DNA of 64,000 bases, from positions 206,932 through 270,931 of the forward strand of contig NZ_JABBGK010000004.1 in assembly GCF_012927355.1 (NCBI RefSeq), written 5' to 3'. A program made the translations under genes and the position numbers. The stretch is from Rhizobium terricola. GTDB taxonomy: Bacteria > Pseudomonadota > Alphaproteobacteria > Rhizobiales > Rhizobiaceae. Below the pieces are notes generated by a model, which made no database searches, had not been told where the DNA came from, and saw only the letters and a list, made by a program, of their open reading frames with translations. Numbering within the stretch: the stretch's first letter is position 1; each line of letters begins with the position of its first letter. Of this stretch, positions 1-8,144 are shown piece by piece.

Positions 1-857
1 TCGTCATGGTCTTCTTTCTCTCGCGCTTGACGGGCGATCCGGCCGCGCTGTTCCTGCCTGTCGAGGCTTCGGCCGAAATGAAGGAACAGTTCCGCGAGAT
101 CCACGGCCTCAACGACCCCTTGCTGGTGCAGTTCACCCGCTATGTCGGGGATGTGGCCACCGGTGATTTCGGTGAATCCCTGCGCAAGGCGCGCCCGGCG
201 CTCGACGTGGTGATCGAGGCCTTCATGTGGACCCTGTGGCTCGCGGTCATCACCATGACGCTGGTCACCGCCGCCGCCATCGTTGTCGGTTCGCTCGCGG
301 CCTTTCGTGCGGGCGGCTTCTTCGACCGCCTCTCCTCCGTGATTTCCCTGATCGGCGCATCCGTGCCGGACTTCTGGCTCGCAATTGTCGCGATCGTCGT
401 CTTCGCCGTGAACCTCGCCTGGCTGCCGACCTCCGGAACCGGCTCCTTGCTGCACTGGATCCTGCCGATCTGCGTGCTGTTCGTGCGCCCCTTCGGCATC
501 ATCGTCCAGGTCGTCCGCGGCTCGATGATCGGCGCGCTCTCGTCGGCTTATGTGAAAACGGCCCGCGCCAAGGGCGTAAGATCCGGCCCGATCATCTTCG
601 TCCATGCGCTCCGCAACGCCATGCTTCCGGTCATCACCGTGATCGGCGACCAGGCGGCCAGCCTTCTGAACGGCGCGGTCATCGTCGAGACCATCTTCGG
701 CTTTCCCGGCGTCGGCAAGCTGATGATCGATTCCATTCTCCAGCGTGACTTCAACGTCGTCCTGGCCGCCATCCTCGTCACGGCCCTGGCAATCTTCCTG
801 ATGAACCTCCTGATCGACCTCGCCTATGCGCTGCTCGATCCGCGCATCCGTCATTGA
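1..857 (+). CDS. Dpp/Opp-type ABC transporter permease 1 (5' partial)
   Basis: Inner-membrane permease of a peptide/nickel-type ABC importer (DppB/OppB family). The window begins inside the gene: the reading frame is open to base 1 and the visible protein starts in the segment after the first membrane helix (FFLSRLTGDPA), so roughly 20-30 residues are missing. Several hydrophobic helices follow. The EAA-type cytoplasmic loop that contacts the ATPase is seen near residues 175-205 (AKGVRSGPIIFVHALRN). The protein ends LLDPRIRH, a usual C-terminus for this family. The next permease begins 11 bases after the stop, so the two are co-transcribed. The substrate cannot be read from the permease; the DapA-like lyase at the end of the operon suggests a small organic acid, amino acid or sugar-acid conjugate rather than a true peptide (inference). 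Confidence 0.9.
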   Translation, partial: VMVFFLSRLTGDPAALFLPVEASAEMKEQFREIHGLNDPLLVQFTRYVGDVATGDFGESLRKARPALDVVIEAFMWTLWLAVITMTLVTAAAIVVGSLAAFRAGGFFDRLSSVISLIGASVPDFWLAIVAIVVFAVNLAWLPTSGTGSLLHWILPICVLFVRPFGIIVQVVRGSMIGALSSAYVKTARAKGVRSGPIIFVHALRNAMLPVITVIGDQAASLLNGAVIVETIFGFPGVGKLMIDSILQRDFNVVLAAILVTALAIFLMNLLIDLAYALLDPRIRH

Positions 858-868
858 GGAGGCCGACG

Positions 869-1792
869 ATGACCCTTCAAACGACAGAGACCTCGATCCC
901 CGCCGAGCCACGTTTTGTGGTGCGCATGGCGCGGATGCTCTGGGCCGACAAGTTCGCGCTCTGCGCCGCGATCTTCCTCGTCACCATCCTCGTTCTCGCC
1001 ATCGTCGGGCCGAGCTGGCTCGGCGATCTCGCCACCAAGCAGAACCTGCGCGGCCGCAATGCCGCCCCCTTTGAATGGGAGCGCGGCTGGGTCTGGTGGA
1101 TGGGCGCCGATGCGCTCGGCCGGCCGCTGCTCGCCCGTATCATCGTCGCGACGCAGAACACCCTGATGGTCGCCGCCGGCGCGGTCGCCATCTCGGCGAT
1201 CATCGGCACCGTCCTCGGCCTGATCGCCGGCTTTTCCTCGCCGCGCATCAACCAGGTGATCATGCGCCTCGCCGACGTCATCATGTCGTTTCCCTCGCTG
1301 CTGATCGCGGTCATCGTGCTCTACGTGCTTGGCTCGTCGATCCTCAACCTGATGCTGGTCCTGTCGATCACCCGCATCCCGGTCTATCTCCGGACCACCC
1401 GTGCCGAGGTACTGGAAATACGAGAACGCATGTTCGTCCAGGCCGCCCGCGTCATGGGCGCCTCCAGCAAACGCATCCTCTTCCGCCACATCCTGCCGGT
1501 CGTCCTGCCCACGCTGACGACGCTGGCAACGCTCGACTTCGCTTATGTGATGCTTGCCGAAAGCGCGCTTTCCTTCCTCGGCATCGGCATCCAGCCTCCG
1601 GAAATCACGTGGGGCCTGATGATCTCCCAGGGACGGCAGTACCTCACCAATGCCTGGTGGCTGTCCTTCTGGCCGGGTCTCGCAATCATCCTGACCACAA
1701 TGTCGCTGAACCTGTTGTCGAACTGGATGCGCATCGCGCTCGATCCGGTCCAGCGCTGGCGGCTCGAAATGAAAGGTCGCAACAATGGCTGA
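869..1792 (+). CDS. Dpp/Opp-type ABC transporter permease 2
   Basis: Second permease (DppC/OppC family), 307 residues. An in-frame TTG lies at 854, but the ATG at 869 is chosen because a strong GAGGAGG site at 856-862 is correctly spaced for it. An N-terminal cytoplasmic tail is followed by a first helix near residues 30-50, a periplasmic stretch with the family-typical GADALGRPLLARI, then five more helices. The EAA loop reads VMGASSKRILFRHILP, and the FLGIGIQPPEITWG segment is a hallmark of DppC proteins. The stop codon overlaps the start of the ATPase gene by 8 bases, which implies translational coupling. It should pair with the upstream permease to form the transmembrane channel. Confidence 0.92.
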   Translation: MTLQTTETSIPAEPRFVVRMARMLWADKFALCAAIFLVTILVLAIVGPSWLGDLATKQNLRGRNAAPFEWERGWVWWMGADALGRPLLARIIVATQNTLMVAAGAVAISAIIGTVLGLIAGFSSPRINQVIMRLADVIMSFPSLLIAVIVLYVLGSSILNLMLVLSITRIPVYLRTTRAEVLEIRERMFVQAARVMGASSKRILFRHILPVVLPTLTTLATLDFAYVMLAESALSFLGIGIQPPEITWGLMISQGRQYLTNAWWLSFWPGLAIILTTMSLNLLSNWMRIALDPVQRWRLEMKGRNNG

Positions 1793-3404
1793 CCATCTGC
1801 TGGAAGTGCGCAATCTGTCGGTCGAGTTCCACACCGCCATGGGCGTGGTCAAGGCGGTGCGTGACATCTCCTACCACCTGGACCGCGGCGAGACGCTGGC
1901 CATCCTCGGTGAAAGCGGTTCGGGCAAATCCGTCTCCTCGTCGGCGATCATGAACCTCATCGACATGCCGCCCGGCCGGATCAGCTCGGGCGAGATCCTG
2001 CTCGACGGCGTCGACCTCCTGAAAATGCCGGCGCATCAGCGTCGCGAGGTGAACGGCCGGCGCATCGCCATGATCTTCCAGGATCCCCTCAGCCACCTGA
2101 ACCCGGTCTACACTGTAGGCTGGCAGATCCGCGAAGCCCTGACCACCCACGGAACGGACGCAACCAAGGCGCAGGCCGAAGCCCTTCGTCTGCTGGGCCG
2201 CGTCGGAATTCCTGATCCGGAACACTCGCTCGACAAGTATCCGCACGAGTTTTCCGGCGGCCAGCGCCAGCGCGTGATGATCGCCATGGCTCTAGCCCTG
2301 CGTCCCGATCTCCTGATCGCCGACGAGCCGACGACGGCACTCGACGTGACCGTGCAGGCCGAAGTGCTGGCACTCCTGGAGGAGCTGCAGGAAGAGACCG
2401 GCATGGCGGTGCTGATCATCACCCATGACCTCGGCGTCGTCGCCGAGGTCGCCGACCGCGTCGTCGTGATGGAAAAAGGCGTGTTGGTCGAGGCCGGCAC
2501 CGTGCGGGACGTCTACAAGAACCCCCAGCATCCCTATACGCGCAAACTGATCGCGGCGGCCCCCGGCAAGGGGGAGATGCATGCGCCCGCCGCCCGCGGC
2601 GAGCCGGTCCTTTCCGTCCGTGATGTCCGCAAGCACTACGGCGCCTTCGAGGCACTGAAAGGCGTCTCCTTCGATCTGATGCCCGGCGAGACGATGGCCG
2701 TGGTCGGAGAAAGCGGATCCGGCAAGTCGACGCTCGCCCGGATCCTGCTACGCCTCGACGAGCCGGACGGCGGCAGCGCCTTGTGGAAGGGACGCGACCT
2801 CTTCAAGCTCTCGCCGGCCGAACTCTACAAACTGCGCCGTGATCTGCAGATGGTATTCCAGGATCCGACCCAATCGCTCAACCCGCGCATGACCGTCTAC
2901 CAGCTGATCTCCGAAGCCTGGGTGATCCACCCGGATATCCTGCCCCGGTCCAAGTGGCGGGAGCGCGTCGCCGAACTCCTGGTTCAGGTCGGGCTCGGCC
3001 CGGAACATATGGGACGCTACCCCCACCAGTTTTCCGGCGGCCAGCGCCAACGCATCGCGATTGCCCGCGCCCTCGCCCTCGAACCGCAGCTCATCATCTG
3101 CGACGAGGCAGTCTCCGCCCTCGACGTCTCGGTCCAGGCGCAGGTCATCGCCCTTCTCGACCGGCTGCGCCGCGAAATGGGTCTTGCCTTCATCTTCATC
3201 GCTCACGACCTCCCCGTCGTCCGCGATTTCGCGGACCATGTGATGGTCATGCAGAAAGGCAATGTCGTGGAACTCGGCACCGTCCGTGAGGTCTTCGAAA
3301 CGCCACGCGAGGAATACACGCGCGCCCTTCTCTCCGCCGGCCTCGACCCCGATCCCGATGTGCAGGCCGCCCACCGGGCCGCCCGCCTTGCGCGCGCCTC
3401 CTGA
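1785..3404 (+). CDS. fused double ATPase of peptide-type ABC importer (DppD-DppF)
   Basis: Cytoplasmic energy-coupling protein, 539 residues, carrying two complete ABC ATPase domains in one chain. Domain 1 (about residues 5-255) has Walker A GESGSGKS, signature FSGGQRQRV and Walker B LLIADEP. Domain 2 (about 275-530) repeats GESGSGKS, FSGGQRQRI and LIICDEA. Each domain has its D-loop (ALDV) and H-loop (ITHDLGVV, IAHDLPVV). In many bacteria these are two separate proteins, but the fused form is common in Rhizobiales. Note ICDEA instead of DEP in domain 2, a frequent variant in DppF-type domains. The 8-base overlap with the permease and a short gap to the lyase gene place it in the same operon. 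Confidence 0.94.
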   Translation: MADHLLEVRNLSVEFHTAMGVVKAVRDISYHLDRGETLAILGESGSGKSVSSSAIMNLIDMPPGRISSGEILLDGVDLLKMPAHQRREVNGRRIAMIFQDPLSHLNPVYTVGWQIREALTTHGTDATKAQAEALRLLGRVGIPDPEHSLDKYPHEFSGGQRQRVMIAMALALRPDLLIADEPTTALDVTVQAEVLALLEELQEETGMAVLIITHDLGVVAEVADRVVVMEKGVLVEAGTVRDVYKNPQHPYTRKLIAAAPGKGEMHAPAARGEPVLSVRDVRKHYGAFEALKGVSFDLMPGETMAVVGESGSGKSTLARILLRLDEPDGGSALWKGRDLFKLSPAELYKLRRDLQMVFQDPTQSLNPRMTVYQLISEAWVIHPDILPRSKWRERVAELLVQVGLGPEHMGRYPHQFSGGQRQRIAIARALALEPQLIICDEAVSALDVSVQAQVIALLDRLRREMGLAFIFIAHDLPVVRDFADHVMVMQKGNVVELGTVREVFETPREEYTRALLSAGLDPDPDVQAAHRAARLARAS

Positions 3405-3435
3405 GGCGCCGTCACCCCGTTCACAGGAGACTGCC

Positions 3436-4317
3436 ATGTCCAGACAAGCCTTCGTCGCGCTCGTGACCTGCTTCAACGAAGACGAAACCATCAACTACCA
3501 GGCAACCCGCGCCCAGGTGCGCCGCCAGGTCGAGGCCGGAAACAACATCATGTGCGCCGGCACCAACGGCGACTTCACCGCCCTCACCTTCGAAGAAAAG
3601 GTTCGCCTGACGGAAGAAGTCGTCGACGAGGTGGCAGGGCGGGTCAGGGTCATCGTCAACGCCGGCATGCCGGCCACCTTCGAAACGCTGAAACTGGCAC
3701 GCGAATTCGACCGTATCGGCGTCGACGGCATTGCCGTCATCACTCCCTTTTTCATCGCCTGCACCCAGGACGGCCTGATCCGTCACTTCTCGACCGTCGC
3801 CGACGCGGTGAAGACACCGGTCTATCTCTACGACATCCCGGCCCGCACCCAGAACCACATCGAACCCGAAACGGCGCGCCTTCTGGCAGGCCACGGCAAC
3901 ATTGCCGGGATCAAGGATTCAGGCGGCGCCAAGGAGACGCTAGAGGCCTATCTCGAGGTCGCCCGGGACATCGACGGCTTTGAAGTCTATTCCGGGCCGG
4001 ACCATCTGGTGCTCTGGGCGCTGCAGAATGGAGCGGCCGGCTGCATATCCGGTCTCGGCAATGCGATGCCGCACGTCCTCTCGGGCATCCTCAGCGCCTT
4101 CAATGCCGGCGATATAGCCGAGGCAGAACGGCAGCAGGCGACCTTCGCCGCCTTCCGCACCGACCTCTACGCGCTCGGCTTCGCCCCCGCCATGGTCAAG
4201 CGCTCGCTCTATCTCCAGGACGCCTCGGTCGGCGCCAGCCGCCAGCCGGCTCTCCTGCCGAACGCCGAACAGGATGAGAAGATCGCCGAGATCCTTCGCA
4301 GCTATAATCTTCTCTGA
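3436..4317 (+). CDS. DapA-superfamily lyase/aldolase (DHDPS/NAL/KDG aldolase family)
   Basis: Class I aldolase-type TIM barrel, 293 residues, the usual length for dihydrodipicolinate synthase, N-acetylneuraminate lyase and 2-keto-3-deoxygluconate aldolase. Schiff-base lysine K160 sits in GIKDSGG and the partner tyrosine Y132 in YLYDIPARTQ. The usual GTTGE pyruvate-binding loop reads GTNGDF here. The frame is open further upstream, but ATG 3436 has an AGGAGA site just before it and begins a typical barrel N-terminus. It is the last gene of the importer operon, 31 bases after the ATPase. A housekeeping lysine-synthesis role is unlikely in this context. It more likely cleaves an imported acid; because a hexuronate operon that yields KDG follows, KDG aldolase activity is possible (inference only). 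Confidence 0.85.
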   Translation: MSRQAFVALVTCFNEDETINYQATRAQVRRQVEAGNNIMCAGTNGDFTALTFEEKVRLTEEVVDEVAGRVRVIVNAGMPATFETLKLAREFDRIGVDGIAVITPFFIACTQDGLIRHFSTVADAVKTPVYLYDIPARTQNHIEPETARLLAGHGNIAGIKDSGGAKETLEAYLEVARDIDGFEVYSGPDHLVLWALQNGAAGCISGLGNAMPHVLSGILSAFNAGDIAEAERQQATFAAFRTDLYALGFAPAMVKRSLYLQDASVGASRQPALLPNAEQDEKIAEILRSYNLL

Positions 4318-4327
4318 ATCGCGCTGC

Positions 4328-4478
4328 TCAGCGCGCCAGCCGGCAGCCATCGGCCGACAAGATGTCCTTCCCAATGAGCGCCGTGGGTATTCCCGCGGCG
4401 CTTCGATATTATTGGTCGCGACGTCGCCGGGGCAATCGCATTGACGTTGACGCCTCTGGCCGCCCATTCCCAACCAGA
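4328..4478 (-). pseudogene. decayed remnant of a KduD-like SDR (2-deoxy-D-gluconate 3-dehydrogenase type)
   Basis: The minus strand of this gap encodes, in one frame, EWAARGVNVNAIAP (about 4430-4475). After a frameshift it continues GDVATNNIEAPRE, and in the third frame it ends DGCRLAR followed by TGA at 4330-4328. These are the hallmarks of the C-terminal third of KduD-type dehydrogenases (EWA..GVNVNAIAPG..ATNN..A.R, and a C-terminus like DGGWLAR). The central stretch between the ATNN motif and the C-terminus is missing, and nothing recognisable lies upstream. It is therefore a broken fragment of about 150 bases carrying at least two frame changes and an internal deletion. It lies next to a hexuronate operon, where kduD-type genes commonly occur. 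Confidence 0.7.
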
Positions 4479-4646
4479 AGTCTCGTCACCCCGGCGGCAC
4501 CACTTTCGACGCTCGACGCTTGAACAGGCAGGACGGCCCTGCCAGGCCCGCACGCGACCGAAAACCCGGCAAGGCGAGGGAAGTGTGCTCTGCTTCAAGG
4601 CTCGTCATTTTCTCCGCGACCTTGAGACTTTGCCGCTTCATTCCGA

Positions 4647-4674
4647 TTGACTCGGCGACTCTCTGCGTTCTAAT
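4647..4674 (+). promoter_or_regulatory. candidate promoter of the hexuronate operon
   Basis: TTGACT (4647-4652) and TCTAAT (4669-4674) are separated by 16 bases, resembling sigma-70 -35 and -10 boxes. They lie just upstream of a perfect inverted repeat at 4681-4701, so a bound repressor would block the initiation region. Read by eye; the transcription start has not been mapped. Confidence 0.45.
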
Positions 4675-4680
4675 GGAAAA

Positions 4681-4701
4681 TTGGTAAGACCACCTTACCA
4701 A
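4681..4701. promoter_or_regulatory. FadR/PdhR-type palindromic operator
   Basis: Perfect 8-base inverted repeat TTGGTAAG (4681-4688) and CTTACCAA (4694-4701) around ACCAC. Its left part also contains TGGTAAGACCA (4682-4692), which matches the TGGTnnnACCA core bound by FadR-subfamily GntR regulators such as PdhR. It sits 36 bases before the start of the GntR gene, so autoregulation and control of the downstream uxu genes are likely. Confidence 0.65.
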
Positions 4702-4737
4702 AGCGCGTGAGAGGACCTGCGCACAGGGAGGATGACG

Positions 4738-5478
4738 ATGTTTGTGGCCTTGGAGCCGCGCCGCCTCTATCGGCAGGTCGCGGACCAGATACGCACACTG
4801 ATCGAAGCGGGCGAACTGCGCGTCGGCGAACGCCTGCCCGCCGAGCGCGACCTTGCAGACCGGTTCGGCGTGTCCCGCCCGACCGTGCGAGAGGCGCTGA
4901 TCGTGCTCGAGGTCGAGGGCCTTATTCAGATCCGCATGGGTTCGGGCGTCTACATCGCGCGGAAACCCGCCACGGCGCCTGCTATCCGGCCCCTTGCCGA
5001 CGGCGACGGTCCGTTCGAAATTCTTGAGGCCCGCCGCATCGTCGAGAGTGCCATTGCCGAAGAGGCCGCGCGTCGGCCCTCGCCGGAAGGCATTGCACGC
5101 CTCGACGAGATGCTCGGGCGCATGGAGCAATCGCTCGATGCGCCGGAACGCGCCATCGCGGCCGACCTCGGCTTCCACGCCGCGATCGTCGACATGGTCG
5201 GCAATACCGCCCTCCGTCATGTCATTGGACTCGTGAGCGACAACCGCACGTCGCCCTACTTCGAGAAATTGGCAAGCTATTTCGAAGGCCCCCACACCTG
5301 GAAGCGGGCGGTCGAGGAGCACCGGCATATTCGCGACGCCATTGCCGCCGGTGATCCGGCTGCCGCTCGCGAGGCGATGCGCCGACATCTGACCCTCGCA
5401 CAACAGAGATTTTCGGAAAGCTTCGGGGAGGAGCCGGGAGGAGAAGACGGATCGGGCAGCAATGCAGGCGCGAGCTGA
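4738..5478 (+). CDS. FadR-subfamily GntR regulator (UxuR/ExuR-like)
   Basis: Transcriptional regulator, 246 residues. A GntR winged helix-turn-helix occupies residues 8-75 (RLPAERDLADRFGVSRPTVREAL) and an all-helical FCD ligand domain covers about 95-225, with the usual metal-site pattern of histidines (GFHAAIVD, EEHRHIRDAI). An in-frame ATG lies at 4732, but AGGGAGG at 4725-4731 abuts it. The same site is spaced 6 bases from ATG 4738, so that start is preferred. A perfect palindromic operator lies immediately upstream, and mannonate dehydratase follows 36 bases downstream. Most likely it is a hexuronate- or aldonate-responsive repressor of the following operon. Assignment within the family is by context. 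Confidence 0.88.
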   Translation: MFVALEPRRLYRQVADQIRTLIEAGELRVGERLPAERDLADRFGVSRPTVREALIVLEVEGLIQIRMGSGVYIARKPATAPAIRPLADGDGPFEILEARRIVESAIAEEAARRPSPEGIARLDEMLGRMEQSLDAPERAIAADLGFHAAIVDMVGNTALRHVIGLVSDNRTSPYFEKLASYFEGPHTWKRAVEEHRHIRDAIAAGDPAAAREAMRRHLTLAQQRFSESFGEEPGGEDGSGSNAGAS

Positions 5479-5514
5479 GCCTCGATCAAACGACGGGAGG
5501 CGGAGGACAAGACG

Positions 5515-6711
5515 ATGAAGCACACATGGCGCTGGTTTGGCCCGGTTGACAAAGTGACGGTGCGCGACGCCGCGCAGGCCGGCGCAGAAGGCATTGTCAG
5601 CGCGCTGCATCATGTACCGACCGGCGTCGCCTGGACCATCGACGGCATTCGCCAGCGCCAGGACGAGATCAAGGCCGGCGGCCTCTACTGGGACGTGGTC
5701 GAGAGCGTGCCCGTTTCGGAAGACATCAAGACCCAGACCGGGGAATGGCGCACCCATCTCGCCAAATGGCAGGAGACGCTGCGCCGCCTGTCGGCCTGCG
5801 GCATCCGCACCGTCTGCTACAATTTCATGCCGGTGCTCGACTGGACCCGCACCGACCTGCGCTGGGAAACCCGCCATGGCGCGCGGGCCATGCGCTTCGA
5901 TCTTACTGATTTCGCCGCCTTCGACATCCATATCCTCAAGCGCCCTGACGCCGCCGGCGATTATCCCGACTGGCTGGTCGAGGATGCGGCCAGGCGCTTT
6001 TCCGAAATGGCCGACGGCAAGATCGCCGCGCTTGGCCGCAACATCTGCGCCGGGCTGCCGGGTTCCGCCGACGGCTACACGCTTGACCAGTTGCTCGAAA
6101 AGCTGCGTTCCTACCAGGGCATCGATCGCGCCCGGCTGCAGCAGAACCTCGTCGACTTCCTCTCCGAGGTGACGCCAGTGGCGGAACAGGTCGGCATCAA
6201 CATCTGCGCCCACGGCGACGATCCGCCGTGGCCGCTGCTAGGCCTGCCGCGCATTCTTTCGACTGAAGCCGATTATGCCCACATGCTGTCCCAGATCGAC
6301 AGCCGCGCCAATGGCGTGACGCTCTGCACCGGCTCACTCGGCGCCCGCTCCGACAACGACCTGCCCTTCTTCGCCAGCCGCTTCGCCGACCGCATCCATT
6401 TCGTGCACCTGCGCAACGTCACCCGCGATACCGATACAGTGCCCTGCTCCTTCTTCGAGGACGAACATCTGGAGGGCGGCACCGACATGGTCGCGGTACT
6501 CGCCGCGCTGCTGACCGAGGAAAAGCGCCGCCGCGACGAGGGCCGGGAAGACCATCGCATCGCCATGCGCCCCGATCACGGCCAGGAAATCCTCGACGAC
6601 CTGACGCGCAGCGCACAACCCGGCTATCCGGCGATCGGCCGCCTCAAGGGGCTGGCCGAGTTGCGCGGCATCGAACGCACCCTGCTTCACTCCCGATACG
6701 GACTGGCCTGA
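5515..6711 (+). CDS. uxuA: mannonate dehydratase
   Basis: Converts D-mannonate to 2-keto-3-deoxy-D-gluconate in glucuronate catabolism. The protein is 398 residues, the usual UxuA length. The TIM-barrel metal and substrate signatures are visible: WRWFGPVDKV at the N-terminus, YNFMPVLDWTRTDL, CAHGDDPPWPLLGLPR (equivalent to the CHPDDPP loop), TLCTGSLGAR, FVHLRNV and MRPDHG near the C-terminus, which contribute the metal ligands of the family. The start ATG at 5515 follows GGAGGACAAG. It is separated from the reductase gene by only 5 bases, so the two act as a unit. Cytoplasmic, Mn/Fe dependent in characterised relatives. Confidence 0.94.
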   Translation: MKHTWRWFGPVDKVTVRDAAQAGAEGIVSALHHVPTGVAWTIDGIRQRQDEIKAGGLYWDVVESVPVSEDIKTQTGEWRTHLAKWQETLRRLSACGIRTVCYNFMPVLDWTRTDLRWETRHGARAMRFDLTDFAAFDIHILKRPDAAGDYPDWLVEDAARRFSEMADGKIAALGRNICAGLPGSADGYTLDQLLEKLRSYQGIDRARLQQNLVDFLSEVTPVAEQVGINICAHGDDPPWPLLGLPRILSTEADYAHMLSQIDSRANGVTLCTGSLGARSDNDLPFFASRFADRIHFVHLRNVTRDTDTVPCSFFEDEHLEGGTDMVAVLAALLTEEKRRRDEGREDHRIAMRPDHGQEILDDLTRSAQPGYPAIGRLKGLAELRGIERTLLHSRYGLA

Positions 6712-6716
6712 CACCG

Positions 6717-8144
6717 ATGGAACGCCTTTCAACCTCGACCAACCTGCCCGCCGGCGTTCTTCGCCCAACCTATGACCGCGCGGCACTGCGCCCCGGCATC
6801 GTTCACTTCGGTCTCGGCGCGTTCCACCGGGCGCATCAGGCCGTCTACACGCAACGCGCCCTCGCATCGGCCTTCGGCCCTTGGGGGATCGTGGCTGTCA
6901 ACCTGCGTTCCCCGGAACCGGTGGATGCCCTGGGCGAACAGTACGGCCTCTATTCGATCATCGTGCGCGGTTCGGGCGAAGACACCGCCGAAATCATCGG
7001 CGCGACGGTGGACTGGGTCTGCGCGGCGCAAGACAGGCAGAAGGTCCTCGACTATCTGGCACACCCCGGCATTCGCGTGGTGACCCTGACGGTTTCGGAA
7101 AAGGCCTATGGCCTCCACCCTGCGACCGGTGGCCTCGATGTCGATCATCCCGCCGTCGCGGCGGACCTCGCCAACCCGCACGCACCCGTCGGCGCACTCG
7201 GATTTCTGGTCGAGGGGCTGGCACTGCGCCGCGACCGGGGCGTTGCGCCCTACACCGTGCTCTGCTGCGACAATCTTCCCTCCAACGGCACGATCGTCCG
7301 CCGTCTCGTGCTGGAAATGGCCGAGCGCCGAGACGCGGACCTTGCCCGCTGGATCGCCGGCAACGGCGCCTTCCCCTGCAGCATGGTGGACCGTATCGTA
7401 CCCGCCGCGACCGCCGACACCAGGGCACGCGCGGCCGACCTGCTCGGCGTCGAGGACAGGCTCGCCCTCGAGACGGAACCTTTCCTGCAATGGGTCATCG
7501 AGGATCGCTTCGTCTCCGGCCGTCCCGCCTGGGAAGCCGGCGGCGCGATCTTCGCAAGCCATGTCGAACCCTATGAGAAGATGAAGCTCAGGCTTCTCAA
7601 CGGCTCGCACACCCTGATCGCCCATCTTGGTCTGCTCCACGGACTGGAATTCGTGCGCGACGTCATGGCCGTCCCGGAACTGGTCGAGGAGGTCCACCGC
7701 CACATGAAGGCGGTCGTGCCGACGCTTGACCCCGTTCCCGGCATCGACCTCGAACAATACCAGCGGCAGTTGATCGAGCGCTTTGCCAACAGGGCGATCG
7801 CCCACCGCAACATCCAGATCGCCATGGACTGCAGCCAGAAGCTGCCGCAGCGCATCTTCGCGGCCGCGGTCGAAGCGCTGGCAACCGGCGACAGGGCTAC
7901 GGAATTCGCCCATGTCGTCGCCCTGTGGATCGCCGTCCTTCGCAGGCGCATGGATTGCGACGACCCGCGCCGCGACGAAATTCTCGAAGCCGCCCGGACC
8001 GTCGATGCGACGGACCCCTCCGCCCCGTTCTTCGCCATCTCCGGTCTCTTCCCGCCGGAACTGGTCTCGGGGCGCGCGTGGCGCGACCACGTCAATGCCG
8101 ACCTTCAAGTCATCGCTGCCAAGACAGACAGGAATACCCAATGA
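6717..8144 (+). CDS. mannitol dehydrogenase family oxidoreductase (fructuronate reductase-like)
   Basis: NAD-dependent polyol/hexuronate reductase of the long-chain mannitol dehydrogenase family, 475 residues. The Rossmann entry is atypical and family-specific (GIVHFGLGAFHRAHQA, residues 22-37). The catalytic region contains KLRLLNGSHTLIAHLG near residues 288-303. Both UxuB (fructuronate to mannonate) and MtlK/sorbitol-type enzymes have this architecture. The position directly after uxuA makes D-mannonate the expected product or substrate and favours UxuB function, but specificity cannot be settled by eye. It overlaps the next dehydrogenase by 4 bases (ATGA). Confidence 0.88.
   Translation: MERLSTSTNLPAGVLRPTYDRAALRPGIVHFGLGAFHRAHQAVYTQRALASAFGPWGIVAVNLRSPEPVDALGEQYGLYSIIVRGSGEDTAEIIGATVDWVCAAQDRQKVLDYLAHPGIRVVTLTVSEKAYGLHPATGGLDVDHPAVAADLANPHAPVGALGFLVEGLALRRDRGVAPYTVLCCDNLPSNGTIVRRLVLEMAERRDADLARWIAGNGAFPCSMVDRIVPAATADTRARAADLLGVEDRLALETEPFLQWVIEDRFVSGRPAWEAGGAIFASHVEPYEKMKLRLLNGSHTLIAHLGLLHGLEFVRDVMAVPELVEEVHRHMKAVVPTLDPVPGIDLEQYQRQLIERFANRAIAHRNIQIAMDCSQKLPQRIFAAAVEALATGDRATEFAHVVALWIAVLRRRMDCDDPRRDEILEAARTVDATDPSAPFFAISGLFPPELVSGRAWRDHVNADLQVIAAKTDRNTQ

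Larger units (their letters stand above)
4318..4737. other. intergenic region, 420 bases
   Basis: This gap separates the importer/lyase operon from the hexuronate regulator. It holds the kduD-like fragment on the minus strand (4328-4478), a stretch without recognisable content (about 4480-4645), then a candidate promoter and a palindromic operator for the FadR-type regulator (4647-4701). No intact gene was recognised. Confidence 0.7.

Noticed and set aside
4732..4737. ATG 4732 as the start of the GntR gene
   Set aside because: The only Shine-Dalgarno sequence directly abuts it; spacing fits ATG 4738.
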